Counted from the stretch's first letter, positions 1 through 19,454 are shown. The stretch: 64,000 nt of DNA from Epiperipatus broadwayi (GCA_028023455.1 JAQFVV010000454.1:248001-312000), one strand, 5' to 3'. A program made the numbers and translations. The notes: generated from the letters alone by a model not told the origin.

Positions 1-396
1 TAATGAATAATCTGTATTTATGTAATACTTATCATTGAATAAAAGGAAAACTAATTTGATAAAAATTAAAATGTCCATACTTTTACTTGAATTTACACAC
101 GTATGTATTAAATAAAATGGAAATAATATATTTTGCAAATAAAAAAAGGATACTAAATAAAAGAATTAAAAGACAGCCCCTCCCCCCACAAAAAGTATGA
201 AAAAAGAAACAAAAGGTTAACTTCATTATATTTTACTTAATAATTTCATGAACTTCAACTTCTGAGTACTGAAGCATCAATTCTATGCACATGCGCTTTT
301 AAAATAAATATCAAGATGTTTGGAAATGAAGGAATTCATAAATGTAGCTTGTTTTGACTTTCATGACTTATTAACACTTAATAATTTACAAGATAA

Positions 397-820
397 TGGA
401 TTATGTCCTATACATGAGGGGTCAGAGTAACTTATGGTCAACATGGGTAGGATGAGAAGGTTAGCACTAAGGTGGGTTTTGAGCATTTCCATCATCAGAT
501 TTTCAATGAAATGGATGGTTGAAGAGTTGTGAGGTAGTGGTTTGAAGCCTGTCCATTAAAGTATGAAGATTGGCTATCTTAACATAAGCTGATCTTTGAT
601 CGTATATATGTGTGGAGATGATAATCTGGACCAACTGATGAGTGCTGGTTTAGCACAAAATACGCATATTGTTGATTATTTAGATTTTTGACCCATGTGA
701 TGAAGTGTATCAATGGTATGAGATAGCATGGATGGTTGAGGATCATGGGAAAGCCTGAGTTCAAACCCCCTATATATTACATATATAAGTGCAGGTATGA
801 AAAAGCCTGTACTGTAGAAA
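397..820 (+). mobile_element. HH-A repeat copy 1 (hammerhead-bearing, PLE-associated)
   Basis: Near full-length member of the commonest repeat here. It has the family parts in order: a 5' block (ATGAGGGGTC near 414), the TTCAATGAAATGGATGG segment near 500, the GAAGATTGGCTATCTTAA segment near 564, the hammerhead region (621-679), then a 3' block ending in a tRNA-like box B region and a TATA-rich tail. It has no coding capacity. The same order recurs at 20.4, 23.5, 26.6, 29.6, 36.2, 39.2, 40.6, 45.4, 47.4 and 60.0 kb. Confidence 0.75.
621..679 (+). ncRNA. Hammerhead ribozyme motif, HH-A copy 1 (G12 mutated)
   Basis: Core CTGATGA at 635-641 is followed by a perfect 5-bp stem II hairpin (GTGCT/AGCAC, loop GGTTT, 642-656). 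The expected GAAA reads AAAA (657-660), so G12, a catalytic base, is lost. Stem III and both parts of stem I are otherwise recognisable. Probably inactive. Confidence 0.7.
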
Positions 821-1214
821 AAAATTCATATTTCAAGATATGGAAAGATAATTTTAAGAGGAAAAAATATTTCTGTATCACTGTTTAATTCAAAACTTTA
901 TTTGATCAGTAAAAGTATTGGAATACTTACCATAATGAAAACACATACTAACATTCTTTTAATTTACGGCAGATGGTGGATCAGAACTCATTTAAATTCA
1001 TAAAAATATTTTTATGTAAATGGTACACACTATTAAATCTATTATTTAGTCTCATAAATATTAAATATTTTAAAACTTCTTAAAACAAACTATAACAACT
1101 AAAAATACAAACATAAAATTCTAGAATCCAAGAATATATTTTTTAAAAAAAAGTGAATTTTGCTAAGATTATTTATTGTAATTTTTTTTAGCTATTCTGT
1201 AATTGTTAATTTTT
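821..1214. other. AT-rich unassigned DNA
   Basis: No ORF of note, RNA gene or repeat relation to the rest of the window was seen. Confidence 0.5.
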
Positions 1215-1704
1215 TCTTTATAGATATAATAAACACCTCCATACTTCCCCATTCTTTTTAAATTCATATAAATAAAGATATAATAAAAGACAAATGACCC
1301 CCAAGATGCATTTCGTGCTGAACCAGCACTCATCAGTTGGCCCAGGTCACTATCTCTCATATACATCTCTATTATATGTAAAGTATTTATCTAGAGTAAA
1401 TTGTTAATTTTCATTTACCATTGTCAAACTTCCTCCACGCACCACTTTGACGCCATTCATTTCAGATAAATACCCTAATGATTATTACAATCATTTTCGA
1501 AACTAAAGATTATCTCTAGCACAGATATAAACTTTAAACCTCAGTTAAAGATTAATATATCTGATTTTTTAAATTTACATACACGGAGTTATTCACCTTT
1601 CTCTGTCCCTTCCGTATGTAATATCTTTATAGATATAATAAACACCTCTATACTTCCCCATTCTTTTTAAATTCATATAAATAAAGATATAATAAAAGAG
1701 AAAT
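1215..1704 (-). mobile_element. Partial tandem unit with 81-bp direct repeats and a hammerhead
   Basis: An ~81-bp sequence at 1215-1295 recurs in direct orientation at 1624-1704 with only about two mismatches, a period of 409 bp. The inner copy ends inside the outer helix of the hammerhead at 1294-1350. On the minus strand the order is repeat, ~270 bp spacer, hammerhead, repeat. This is what a partial dimer of a 409-nt ribozyme-bearing unit would look like. That reading is inference; an unrelated direct repeat is possible. Confidence 0.5.
1294..1350 (-). ncRNA. Hammerhead ribozyme motif, family HH-D, intact core
   Basis: Read on the minus strand. CTGATGA (1336-1330), stem II GTGCT/AGCAC with loop GGTTC (1329-1315), GAAA (1314-1311), palindromic stem III ATGCAT (1311-1306), cleavage-site C (1305). 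Stem I inner helix is CCAA/TTGG and the outer helix GUGACC/GGUCAU, with an asymmetric loop between them. All core bases are canonical. Stem I and stem III differ in sequence from HH-A yet pair, so this is a separate lineage rather than a fragment of HH-A. Confidence 0.82.
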
Positions 1705-2446
1705 TCCTTTGTAAATATTTAATATTTTTTTAAAGCTGAATAAAGAAACTTGACCATTTGTAAGCTTACAACAATTTAAATATTGAAGTGGAAAACATTT
1801 TTGCATCGTGAATTAATTTAAATCTTTATTTGATTAAGAAATGTTGTTAGTTCACCAGATTTTTAATAGTGCTTCTACAGATATGCACATATGCACACAT
1901 ATGCAATTAATTCAATTAAAGTACTATTTTTAATTAATTTACAGCAAATATATAATATACATGAAGTTGTTTTCCTTAATATAGCTTCAACATTATGAAT
2001 AAATAAGAAAAATATATACATTACAGTCTGAATTTCTTCAATGTACACTTAGCCGTTCAGAAGCAGGTAAAAAACAAAGATAACCTGTGTACCAAACATT
2101 TTACTTATTTTTTTATATTAAATGTAAATAAAGCAGAGGGGGTTGTTTTTTATCTATTTATTTATTATACATTATATCTTAAAACAAACAAACAGTATTA
2201 TGATCTATTAATTAAAATAGAGCAGCTTAAAAATAATTGTCATTTGATAAAAGAGCCCCATTTAGCAGGATTTGACCACTTGAAAAGGAGTTTTAAAATA
2301 AAAAAAATTTCCAAAATTTTTTGCTTCACCATTAATATATATATATATATCAGTTATCTACAAAGTTATATAAACTCCAAAGTGATTTTTAATTGTTATC
2401 AGTGTTTTGTTTATTTGTACAAGAAAGAACATATATATATATATAT
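1705..2446. other. AT-rich unassigned DNA
   Basis: Short TA runs (near 2335 and 2431) and low-complexity AT. The short reading frame at 2244-2462 is made of TA repeat and is not a credible gene. Confidence 0.5.
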
Positions 2447-4010
2447 TGTAAAAGATCGATAAATCCACCTTTATTTTAAAAGTCATTTGTTGGTTTAAAA
2501 AAAAAATCTCTTTGATTTGATTTTTATATATTGAGTATTATTATTGTTTATGGTTATTAGTTATAGTTATTGTTGTTTTGATTTATTATTTTATTTATTT
2601 GTCGATGGTACATCGCTGTGAATATTTAATTGTTATTATTGTTAATGGTGAGATTTTTAATAGTAATAGTGACATGTTTTAATTATTATAAACAAATAGA
2701 CATATAGATTGTTGATTATAAAAAAGATTATTTTATTTGTAGTGATTATTAAAAAATGCAATGTTATTATTTATGTACATATATATTTTTAAAGCTGTTA
2801 AATACATTTTCGATTTAATATTTTTTTTTATATGATTGATATATATATTTTTAAATGTTAATTGTTTAAAAAAACATATATAAAAATGGTTTTCAAAACT
2901 GCATGTTCTGTGGCACGTGAAACAACAACAATAAAAAAAGCCATTATTGATTATTAAGATAGTTATTAAAAGAAACTGAAGGAAAAAAGCTAATTATAAA
3001 TTTATATTCCATATCTTCATTTGTCAAGTTAATTGGATAAATTACTGTAGTAAACACATAAACCATGATCGGCTAATAATATATATCGCAGCCAGGGGGC
3101 TGCACCATTTCTTTTATCCCAAGTCAATTTAAAAAGAAAAACTAGGCAAAATTTCAACACCTGAATTTCACCACATCTTAAGTTGAAATTTGATATGGCT
3201 ATCTAGGAATCTATAATGATAAATTCAGTAACAAGTTGGAAGCAACTAGAATCAATATATTGGATTCAACATTTCAATTTATTTATTTATTTTTCAAAGA
3301 GAAATTTAAAAAAAAAATAAAATACATAAAAGTATATTATATACAGCAAATATATGAATGGTTGTTTATGTTTGCATAAGAATTACTATATAAAGTGAAA
3401 ATGAAAATAGATAAATAAATAAGTGAATAATTGACTGGTAAAATAGTGTACATTAATAAAATAGATAATAGATATTCTCTCAAAGCTGGGTTAATCAATT
3501 AAGTATCATTAAATCAAAAGAAATCATCAAAATTTACTCCACTACATTATAAAAGGTTTATATATTATATCCACTTTTGGACTATACTTATTTCTACAAG
3601 CATTAAATACTTTTTTTATTACTTGTAATAAGGCTTACCCAGGCCTATAAATATAACATATCTTTGACTATTTAGTCATTTAGTGCTAACTTATAACTTA
3701 ATATGAATATGGAACTTATTTCACCTCATTTTGTTATTTGTTATCTTATATACATACACACAAAAAAATATATAAATATAATGACGATTTCTAATTGATA
3801 AGTAACCATCAATAAATTAACTCAATCTTTGATCCATCCCCAAGAACAAATCCAATTATCAAATAAATAAATAAATAATATTTAAAAAAAAAATTAAGTT
3901 ATATAAATAATAAAACTTTTGATAATAAAATTTGCAAATATAAATTTCACTTATTAATATATATATATATATAATAAATAAAGTTTGATATCTGTATTCG
4001 TTTCACAATA

Positions 4011-4534
4011 TATGTAATATACAAATCAATATATATATCAAAATACAGTACAATTTATATAAATTATATTCTTTTAGAAGTACTTTCGACTATACACTTT
4101 GTAGTCTTTATCAACTATATAACGTTGAATAATCAAAACGAGACAACCCTTAACAATACCCATAGTTCAATTCAGATTTCCCACAATTCTGTTATCTTAA
4201 CATTTGATGACTGGCGATTCATTAACATTTGACGATTTCTTGAAATCAACAGTACAATTTATATAAATTATATTCTTTTAGAAAGTACAATTTATATAAA
4301 TTATATTCTTTTAGAAATCGTTAAATGTTAATGAATCGCCAGTCATCAAATGTTAAGATAACAGAATTGTGGGAAATCTGAATTGAACTATGGGTATTGT
4401 TAAGGGTTGTCTCGTTTTGATTATTCAACATTATATAGTTGATAAAGACTACAAAGTGTATAGTCGAAAGTACTTCTAAAAGAATATAATTTATATAAAT
4501 TGTACTGTATTTTGATATATATATATTTGTATAT

Positions 4535-4540
<6 letters not shown>
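4011..4540. repeat. Nested palindrome, ~530 bp
   Basis: Left arm 4011-~4250 and right arm ~4315-4540 are nearly perfect inverted copies, e.g. the TATGTAATAT start against ATATTACATA end. The centre carries a tandem duplication of about 33 bp (ACAATTTATATAAATTATAT type) at 4252-4314. It sits inside the larger foldback but not at its midpoint symmetry, so it is probably a separate insertion. It would form a cruciform. Confidence 0.8.

Positions 4541-4608
<68 letters not shown>
4541..4608. repeat. (TA)n microsatellite
   Basis: Continuous TA dinucleotide run directly after the nested palindrome. Confidence 0.95.
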
Positions 4609-4616
<8 letters not shown>

Positions 4617-5903
4617 ACCCATATGCAAACTAAACTTATACACTATACTTTCAAATTTCAAATTACTTAAATATTAATCTTGACATTTATAAAACGTTTT
4701 TTTTTTTAAAACAAGTTGCTTAAATTGAATCAAATTATACTTATAAAAATGTTTCATCTTTCTAATTAAAAATAAATAAATATCGATCTCAAATATATAT
4801 ATATAAACATATCATTTACATTAATAAAGCTATTTACTACCTTTTCAAAGTTCAACTTGTTCATTTTTCTTTTCAAAGGTCAACTTGTTCCGTTGTTTTG
4901 TTGTCTTATATTTTTTTAATATTAGAATGCATTCTAGCCAAGGTTAAATTTTGAAGAAAATATCACGTTAGAGAAAATTATCAGTTTTCAAATGCACATA
5001 TATATATATTCCTTTTTTTTTAAAGATTTCTCTCCTTGAAAAATAAATAAATAAATTGAAATGTTGAATCCAATATATTGATTCTAGTTGCTTTCAACTT
5101 GTTACTGAATTTACCATTATAGATTCCTAGATAGCCATATCAAATTTCAACTTAAGACGCGGTGAAATTCATGTGTTGAAATTTTGCCTAGTTTTTCTTT
5201 TTAAATTGACTTGGGATAAAAGAAAAGAAATGGTGCAGCCTCCTGGCTGCGATATAGATATTAGCCGATCATGATTTGTGTTTACTACAGTAATTTATCC
5301 AATTATCTTGACAAATGAAGATATGGAATATAAATTTACAATTAGCTTTTTTTTACCTTCAGTTTCTTTTAATAACTATCTTAATAATCAATAATGGCTT
5401 CTTTTTTGTTGTTATTGTTGTTGTTTCATGTGCCACAGAACATGCAGTTTTGAAAAATATTGTTACATATGTTTTTTTAAACAATTAACATTTTAAAAAA
5501 AAAATATCAATCATATAAAAAAAAAAATATTAAATCGAAAATGTATTTGACAGCTTTAAAAATATATATGTACATAAATAATAACATTGCATTTTTTTTA
5601 ATAATCACCACAAATAAAATAATCTTTTTTATAATCAACAATTTATATGTCTATTTGTTTATAATAATTAAAACATGTCACTATTACTATTAAAAATCTC
5701 ACCATTAACAATAATAACAATTAAATATTCACAGCGATGTACCATCGACAAATAAATAAAATAATAAATCCAAACAACAATAACCATAACTAATAACCAT
5801 AAACAATAATAATACTCAATTTATAAAAATCAAATCAAAGAGATTTTTTTTTTAAACCAACAAATGACTTTTAAAATAAAGGTGGATTTATCGATCTTTT
5901 ACA

Positions 5904-6201
5904 TTACCCCCAAATCACCATAAAAAATGTCTTTGCAAATAACTAATTAATTATGATATATTGAAAAACTTATTAAATTTGTAATCTTTCTGAGGACTAA
6001 CATGGTTTGAAGAATATTACTTTTCTTACTAATAACCATATTCATTTGTTCATATCTATCTTTCAGACCATCTAGATCTTTGTCCAAGTTTTCTTTAAAT
6101 AAAAAATAATAATCAAAAGTGCCTTTTAATTCTTCTCAGAAAGAATTTCCAGTTTGTTGAACTCTGTGAAGAAGTTTGCTTTGATTTAGAAGATTTTTAT
6201 A
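5904..6201. other. AT-rich spacer after foldback, before gypsy 3' region
   Basis: On the minus strand a frame close to the next ORF continues in short pieces with stops, so this may be the decayed 3' end of the gypsy-linked coding region. Confidence 0.35.
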
Positions 6202-6840
6202 TTATGTTTTGGTATAATTCAATTGCTTTTGAATAATTTTGGGATCAGCATCTAAATATTTTGTTATGATCTCCTTAGATTCTGCCTCAATATCCTTTAC
6301 GTAAATACTAACTTGATCATAAGCACTATCATAATTCTTAATTTTATCAATAACAGTTGCTACTTTATCAGACACTCTATTATCTTTCATTTGAATATTG
6401 TGATAAATATCATCGACTTGAGCAAGTCTTTGTTTTACTTCACTTGTTCTATGTTCAGTTCCAAAACAATTCTCTGGGCAATTTTGAAATGGTATTCATT
6501 CAAATTTTCTAAACAATTCTTTAAAAATTGCAAATCAGATTGATGTGATACAAGTTCAACATTAAGAACTTTTTGGAGAATCATTTTGTTTTACAACATT
6601 AATATTATCCTGTTCTATATTAATTCTTTTCAGTTTGACTTTAGATTTACTTAAATCTCTTTCCTTACCTATATTTTCTCGAAGAAAATCATCACTTATT
6701 TTTTTAAGTTTAATTTTGGCTTTGCCAATTTCTCTTATAAAGTCTATACTTCTTTTAAGATAATTTATCTTAATCTTCTCTCTACTCATCTCTTTGAATT
6801 TTACTTTAATTTTCTTCACATTTTTATTTTTAAATTTTAC
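6202..6840 (-). pseudogene. Decayed charged ORF(s) downstream of gypsy pol, function unknown
   Basis: Two short minus-strand frames (6562-6819, 85 codons; 6202-6390, 62 codons) lie just 3' of the integrase remnant. They are rich in Lys, Glu, Ile and Asp with heptad-like spacing of hydrophobic residues, so a coiled coil is plausible; no catalytic motif or membrane segment is seen. The frame between them continues toward 6460. Position suggests a third ORF of the retrotransposon, or another element. I do not recognise the family. Confidence 0.35.
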
Positions 6841-6945
6841 TTACAATTTTCATGAATTCTATAAGTAAAAATTATTAATACAAGATTTATATTACAATAT
6901 TAATTATACTACTAGCTAATCATAATGTATTGGCAGAAGACTTCT

Positions 6946-8221
6946 AGCATTATAGGTTCCCCTTGAACCATCATGCATATGAACAACATAAGCATTTGTT
7001 CCAACCTGTTTTGTCAATCCAATATGGTCCCTTGTAAATATTAAAACATTTATTGAATTTATGATCTTGTGGATTACTAATATGGGGTGTACAAACTAAT
7101 ACCAGATCTCCTTCCTTGAACTGACTAGGATGCTGTGGCCCTTGTAATCCCCATCTGTCTCCCATTTTTATCATGTTTTTTTTAGCTTTGATGATATCAT
7201 CATTGTGATCTGGCTCCTCTAATATAACAAGCAATGGGGTTTTAATTACCCTCGGCTCTTCCTGTCCAAAATGCGACTGCGTAGGCATAAAGCCTGTAGA
7301 CTTATTTCTAGTCATGTTAATGTATGACAATACCTGCTTTAATTGGTTTACCCAACCACGATGATTTCCTTCAAGATACACCCAAAATAACTGACTTAAT
7401 TCCCTCATAACCTTCTCACATAGGGTTAGATTGAGGATTACGAATGGATATCAGTACAGGTTTAATGTCTTGCATGCATAACCAATTTTTCCATTCTACT
7501 GACATGAATGAAGTGGCATGATCAGTCAAAATTGACTCTGGTTTTCCAACTATTGGAAATTGAAAGTTTGTCATTACTTTGATGACATCATTGGCCACAG
7601 ATTTTCTCACTGGATAAGCAGTGGAATACTTTGTAAATAGTCATATGTTACTAACAAAAACTTGTAATGCCAATAAGATGGTAAAGGGCCATAAAAATCA
7701 AGTGCCAAAATTTCATTAGGCTTGTTTGGTAATATAGGCTGCCATTTTTCTGCATATGACTTATTCAGAAACTTTGTTTTAAGACAAATTTTACACACTT
7801 GTAAAGTATCCAGTATGGATGCATACATCCAAGGCCAATAAAACAATTTATGCAAAGCATGTTCTACTTTTCTAAGACCATAGTGTCCATACAGACAATG
7901 TACATAATTTATAAGTATTTTCCTAATATTTCTAGGAACATAAACTTTCCATGATCCAGAATTCATAAGATCTACTTGGTACATTAATATATCTTTTGAC
8001 AATTGATACTGTATCAATTCTCCATTAGTCATGGGCTCTGCATCTCCCATTGCAATGGTATTGTCATTCAATTGGGATATTATAGGCCCCAATTTAAGAT
8101 CCTGTAACTGAAGTTCACTAATATTTGTTAAATCTTTCTCCACAGAGTCATTCACTACCAAGGTAAGAACTGTCAAAACCAAGTTTCCTGTATAATTGAT
8201 AGGTTGATCTGGGTGTTCCAT
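6946..8221 (-). pseudogene. Gypsy integrase remnant with two frameshifts
   Basis: First frame (8221-7607) carries the zinc finger (H..GH near 7900 and C-x2-C as VCKICLKTK) and the first catalytic Asp in LALDFYGPLP. A frameshift near 7625 leads to the second frame (7610-7416) with the second catalytic Asp in ILTDHATSFMS and the NPQSNP motif. Another shift near 7420 leads to the third frame (7408-6971), which opens with the catalytic Glu region (CEKVMREL) and continues into the C-terminal DNA-binding part (EGDLVLVCTP). All D-D-E residues can be traced across the frames. It would insert cDNA in the genome; it is not expressible as one protein. Confidence 0.88.
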
Positions 8222-8240
8222 TGGGTTCTGACTAATAATA

Positions 8241-8781
8241 TCAGGGACAATTTTTACCCTGACAGTATTGCATGGTATAGCTAAATTGCTGCAAGAATAA
8301 ACTCCATCTCACCAAGTGGTCATTATTTAGATACCCCTTGTTCAAAAACTCCAAACTTTTATGGTCTGTTATCACTACCACTTGGGATCCCAACAAAAAC
8401 TGCTTAAGCTTAGTGAAAGCCCAAACTACTGCCAGAGCCTCCTTCTCTGTTGTGGAATAGTGTAGTTCAGCCCCTTTCACCCTATGGCTTAAAAAAATAT
8501 AAGATCAATGGTTTCCCTTCCACACTCATTTAAAATGGCACCACTCCAAGCCCATACTCACTGCTGTCTGTTTGAACATAAAATGCCTGTTGAAAATTTG
8601 GGTAATGTAGAATTACTGTTTCCAAAAATCTTGCCTTTACATGTTCTAACTCTACTTGATGGATATCCAACCATTTTCACTTAACATCCTTCTTCAACAA
8701 TTGAGACATGTGAATTGTATCTAAGGCAAAATTCTTATAGAAGCGATGGTAAAAATTGCATAATCCGAAGAATGAATGCAG
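8241..8781 (-). pseudogene. Gypsy RT thumb and RNase H remnant
   Basis: Following RT in frame are the connection (FFGLCNFYHRF), an Asp-containing DSSEYGLG strand typical of RNase H, TTEKEALAVVWA with the catalytic Glu, and TDHKSLEFL with the third acidic residue. At least three in-frame stops interrupt it between 8781 and 8480; the last 79 codons (8480-8241) are open. It would degrade the RNA of the hybrid during replication. Confidence 0.85.
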
Positions 8782-9561
8782 TTACTTCTTATTTTCAGGT
8801 TGTGGAAAAATTTTTATAGCCATAATTTTGTCAGGATGAGGCTTAATTCCTGCTGCACCTACAAGATTCCCTAAAAAGACGATTTCTTCAATAGAAAAAG
8901 TACTTTTCTTTAAGTTAATTTTGATGTTTTTATCTTTACATTCTTGAAGAAATGCTTTTAAATGTCGTAGGTGTTCATTCATATCCCGTGAGGCAATAAT
9001 GATATCATCTACATACATCACTAATATGTTTTTAATCTCTGTAAACAAAACTTGATTTAAACAGCAAATTAAGCTTGCCCCACTATTAACCAATTCGAAT
9101 GGCATTCTTTGGAACATATAAGATTGTCCTTCATATTTGAAATCAGTGAACTTTTGATCTTGCGAATGCACATAAATTTGCCAATAATTGGCAGTCAAAT
9201 CCATGGTAATGAATATTTTTTTTCCTTCAAAATGGGCTAAGAGTTCCTGTATTATTGGAGGAACATCATGTTCTGGAATTGTTCTATGATTTAGAAATTG
9301 TGCATCCAAACAAATGCGAGCCGATTCGTCCTTCTTTTTGACAATAACTAAAGGGTTATTAAATGCCGAGGCAGATTTTCAGATAATACCCCATTCCACC
9401 ATCTGAATAATTTGCTTATCCAACTCCTTTTTGTATTGATAAGATATTGGGTAGGATTTGCACTGAAATGATTCCAGATCAGTCAGTCGTATCCGGTAAA
9501 CATACCCTTTGATGATTCCAGGCTGATTTGAAAAAACATTTTTGTAATTACACAGTAACAA
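8782..9561 (-). pseudogene. Gypsy reverse transcriptase remnant
   Basis: Starts in the conserved N-terminal stretch (9561-9379, with LDKQI and EWGII near the end), is cut by one in-frame TGA at 9376-9378, and then continues in the same frame through VIVKKKD and LDAQFLN to the palm. The catalytic YVDD box is at 9015-9004, followed by the KC/F-FLG region (VFLGNLVG). It copies element RNA to DNA. Apart from the TGA and a second stop at about 8779 the palm is well preserved. The family assignment is firm. Confidence 0.9.
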
Positions 9562-9764
9562 ATATAATGCCTTTTCATCTAATCAGTCAAACCAATTGAT
9601 TCATTTACCTTCAATTTTACATCAAGATCAGTTGTGACTGTTTCCATGCAACTTAAATTCAAGGATTGGTGAAGTACATACTGCTTAAAATGAAAAATTT
9701 CACCTTTACATATCAATTGTTTTGCCACATAATCAATGATACAACCATGCATTTAAAGAAAATC

Positions 9765-10052
9765 CTATCCCAAGATTACAGCATGTACTAATCCTGCCAT
9801 TATCAAGAAAACATTCTTGGTTACTGAATTAAATTGTACTGTCAGCCATACTTGTTGAGGAACCAATTTAGCCTTCCTCCCATTGGCTAAGGTGACCTGA
9901 AAGGATTGCTTGATCGACAAGGATGGAACAATCATACCAACTTCTAAAAGTTGGTGAAACAATTCAACTGAAATGATGGAAGCCTGACTACTAGTATCAA
10001 TTAAAGCTCCAATTTCAATTTTTTCAAACATGACCATAACTTCTGGACAATT
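9765..10052 (-). pseudogene. Gypsy aspartic protease remnant
   Basis: The 90-residue frame has the retropepsin signature region as ALIDTSSQASIIS (around residues 11-23 from the Met at 10037), where functional proteases have D-T/S-G-A. Asp and Thr are kept; the expected Gly is Ser. Downstream come the β-strand-rich body and a C-terminal 'HAVILG' resembling the usual ILG near the second flap. It would process Gag-Pol if intact. The frame reads upstream of the Met to about 10052, so the true start is lost with gag. Confidence 0.75.
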
Positions 10053-11291
10053 GTATATAATATACTTTTATGTATTTTTTTTTTTAATTTTGAATATTTG
10101 GAAAATATAAATATTAATTTGTGTTTATATGTATTTGTCTATTTAATATATATACTTATTGCAAGTATATATGTATTTTTTTTTGTATTTGGGTTTGTAT
10201 TTAAAACTATTTAAAACACAGATACTACTTAAAAATCAAACCATAATATAGAAATAAAGGATGTACTATTTGTTTTATAAGTAATGCCTTTGTATTTTAT
10301 TTGGAAGAGTATTAATATTTTATTCTTATTTTTCTTTTTAGTGCCAGAGTCATTATGAAGTTTATTAAATTCACAACTTAATGGAGAATAGTTTTGTATT
10401 TCAATTATTATTTAGTTTTTAGGTCACTTACACAAGTCAATGTTCATTGATATGTTTAGATATACATAAGTTTACTTATTTGACGTGCATATTAGATTCA
10501 ATAAAATTCCCTTTGTTTCTAGTATATATTTTGTTAGTTAATCATATTAACCCTGAGAATAAATTATAAGGATGGGTCTTATTATTTCTCTATATGATTT
10601 TGGATTTATTTCATGTATAGCTAGTTGGAAGGGCATATAAACAATTTATTTAAATATAACTAGGATAATTTTATCTTTCTTCATTTAAATTATACAATCT
10701 ATTATATTTGGCTTTCTCAACAATTGGATTCATTTAGATTGTTAAGATATTTCTTTATATGTATATTCCAATCTATTATATTTGTCATTCAACATTTTGG
10801 GCATTCTTTTAGGTGTATGATGTGCTATGTTTATATTACTTAAATTGGATGATAAATACGTTCTATTATATTTGGCACCATCAACGTGTGGACATGATTA
10901 ATTAAGGTTTGTTTCATTATGATTCATTTATGAGGATGGAGAATAATAATATAGTTATATCCTGTACTATTACATTTATCACTTTCAACTGGAGCAATCA
11001 TGATTTCATTACATTTTGGCACGAATGTTTGGGGCCTTCTTTCTTCATATGTGTATTTTTGTTTGAGATCATTTAGATTACATATTTTCTATTACAATAT
11101 ATATATATATATATTCTAACCTTACTAAAATGTTATTCGTTATCTATCACAAAATAAGAACGTACATACGGGCCATTATTTCCATAACCTAGTAACATCA
11201 GTGAGCGGCTTCTATTAAAGCGAATTCGGACGCCTCCTTCTGATGCTGTGGGTTGCAAACCCTCTATATTACTTATCTAAGATACAAAAAT
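10053..11291. other. AT-rich unassigned DNA
   Basis: No coding signature. The missing gypsy 5' LTR and gag would lie here but nothing resembling them was seen. Confidence 0.45.
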
Positions 11292-11625
11292 GCACATAGA
11301 GAGCGTACCAATAGCTCTAACAAGCTCGTAAATTAACAAGTGCGGTTATGAGAAATATTTAAAATCTCTATCCAGAACACTCTTATCTCCAGACCATGGT
11401 TTCGGGCTTATGGCCCACGTCAGTGGAGAGCTAGAATATTCGGACACTAGACCTAAAATATCAACTCAAAAAACCAGCACTTATTTCAAACGTATATTTA
11501 AGAAGAAACTCTGAATTTTTCGGACATGAAAATGTCTTTAAATCCAGCTATCTAACTTAAATAGCTATATGGGACTGTATATTCAGATCTACCATATTCT
11601 AATAGCTCACATAGCCAAAGCCTTA
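11292..11625 (-). mobile_element. HH-B element, single diverged arm
   Basis: One arm related to the 48.3-49.1 kb element: it starts with the shared terminus (CCAATAGCTCTAACAAGC, 11308-11325), then the hammerhead, then TGTCTTTAAATCCAGCT and a 'TATATGGGACTG' block in the same order. There is no inverted partner, so it is a half element or an old solo arm. No ORF. Confidence 0.7.
11379..11437 (-). ncRNA. Hammerhead ribozyme motif, HH-B (A9 changed to U)
   Basis: Minus strand. Stem II is perfect (GGGC/GCCC, loop CATAA, 11416-11404), GAAA 11403-11400, palindromic stem III ACCATGGT, cleavage-site C. Inner stem I is a perfect 6 bp (TCTCCA/TGGAGA) and the outer 5 bp pair with one G-U. The core reads CTGACGT, so A9 is U. 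The helices are excellent, the core is not canonical. Confidence 0.75.
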
Positions 11626-11639
11626 AAGGTAAAATTATA

Positions 11640-18930
<7,291 letters not shown>

Positions 18931-18934
18931 TATA

Positions 18935-19115
18935 AGGGAATCACCACTGAGACATATGCTGTATGAATTTATAGAGATTGAGGAATCTCACTCTCTAAAC
19001 ATGGGATAAAGTCTTTAGAAAGATAAGAATAAATTCACCATCTTCGTTTTTACCTAAAAGTATATATATATAAGCTAATTTTAAACATTTGGGAATGAAG
19101 GCATGAAGATTTTAA
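18935..19115 (+). repeat. Diverged copy of the 54.9-kb foldback arm
   Basis: Segments such as GATAAAGTCTTTAGAAAGAT and ACATTTGGGAATGAAGGCAT match, with differences, the left arm and spacer of the foldback at 54850-55320 in matching order. Confidence 0.5.
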
Positions 19116-19454
19116 TCAGTCATTTTTTAATACCATTCACTATAAATGACATCTGAAATTTTTTTATAATTTTATATTATAGTTGTGTTGTTTTTATTAG
19201 TTAAAAGAAAAAATATTTAATCGTTCTGCTTATCTATATGCTATAAATATTGAAACTCATTTAAAACATTTTCAGAATCTAGAAGAAAGCAGTTGCTAAA
19301 ACAAATCTATGCTGGAAAAAGTTTGGGGTGGTCAGTAAAGACATGCCAATGGTACTCTGTGTTTATAGCTTTCAGTATGTGGAATCACCATTCACTGTAT
19401 AAAGAAAATAAATATGTAAACTAGAACATGTTATACATACCTTTATTTAATTGT

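Larger units (their letters stand above)
2447..5903. mobile_element. 3.46-kb foldback element with ~0.86-kb inverted arms
   Basis: The left arm (about 2447-3308) and right arm (about 5020-5903) are inverted copies with scattered differences, e.g. TGTAAAAGATCGAT at 2447 against ATCGATCTTTTACA ending at 5903. The interior holds no ORF, only AT-rich DNA and a nested palindrome (4011-4540). Very long inverted arms with no coding capacity fit a non-autonomous foldback DNA transposon. An inverted duplication or assembly fold-over is the alternative; differences between the arms argue for an old biological event. Confidence 0.75.
6946..10052 (-). mobile_element. pol: Ty3/gypsy LTR retrotransposon, pol region, decayed and lacking LTRs
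   Basis: The minus strand reads protease, reverse transcriptase, RNase H, integrase, the Ty3/gypsy order (Ty1/copia has integrase before RT). About 3.1 kb is present, close to a full pol length. No gag, primer-binding site or LTR could be identified on either side, so the copy is truncated or its ends are too diverged. Several stops and at least two frameshifts break the reading frame; the parts are listed separately. It is dead as a source of protein. Confidence 0.92.
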
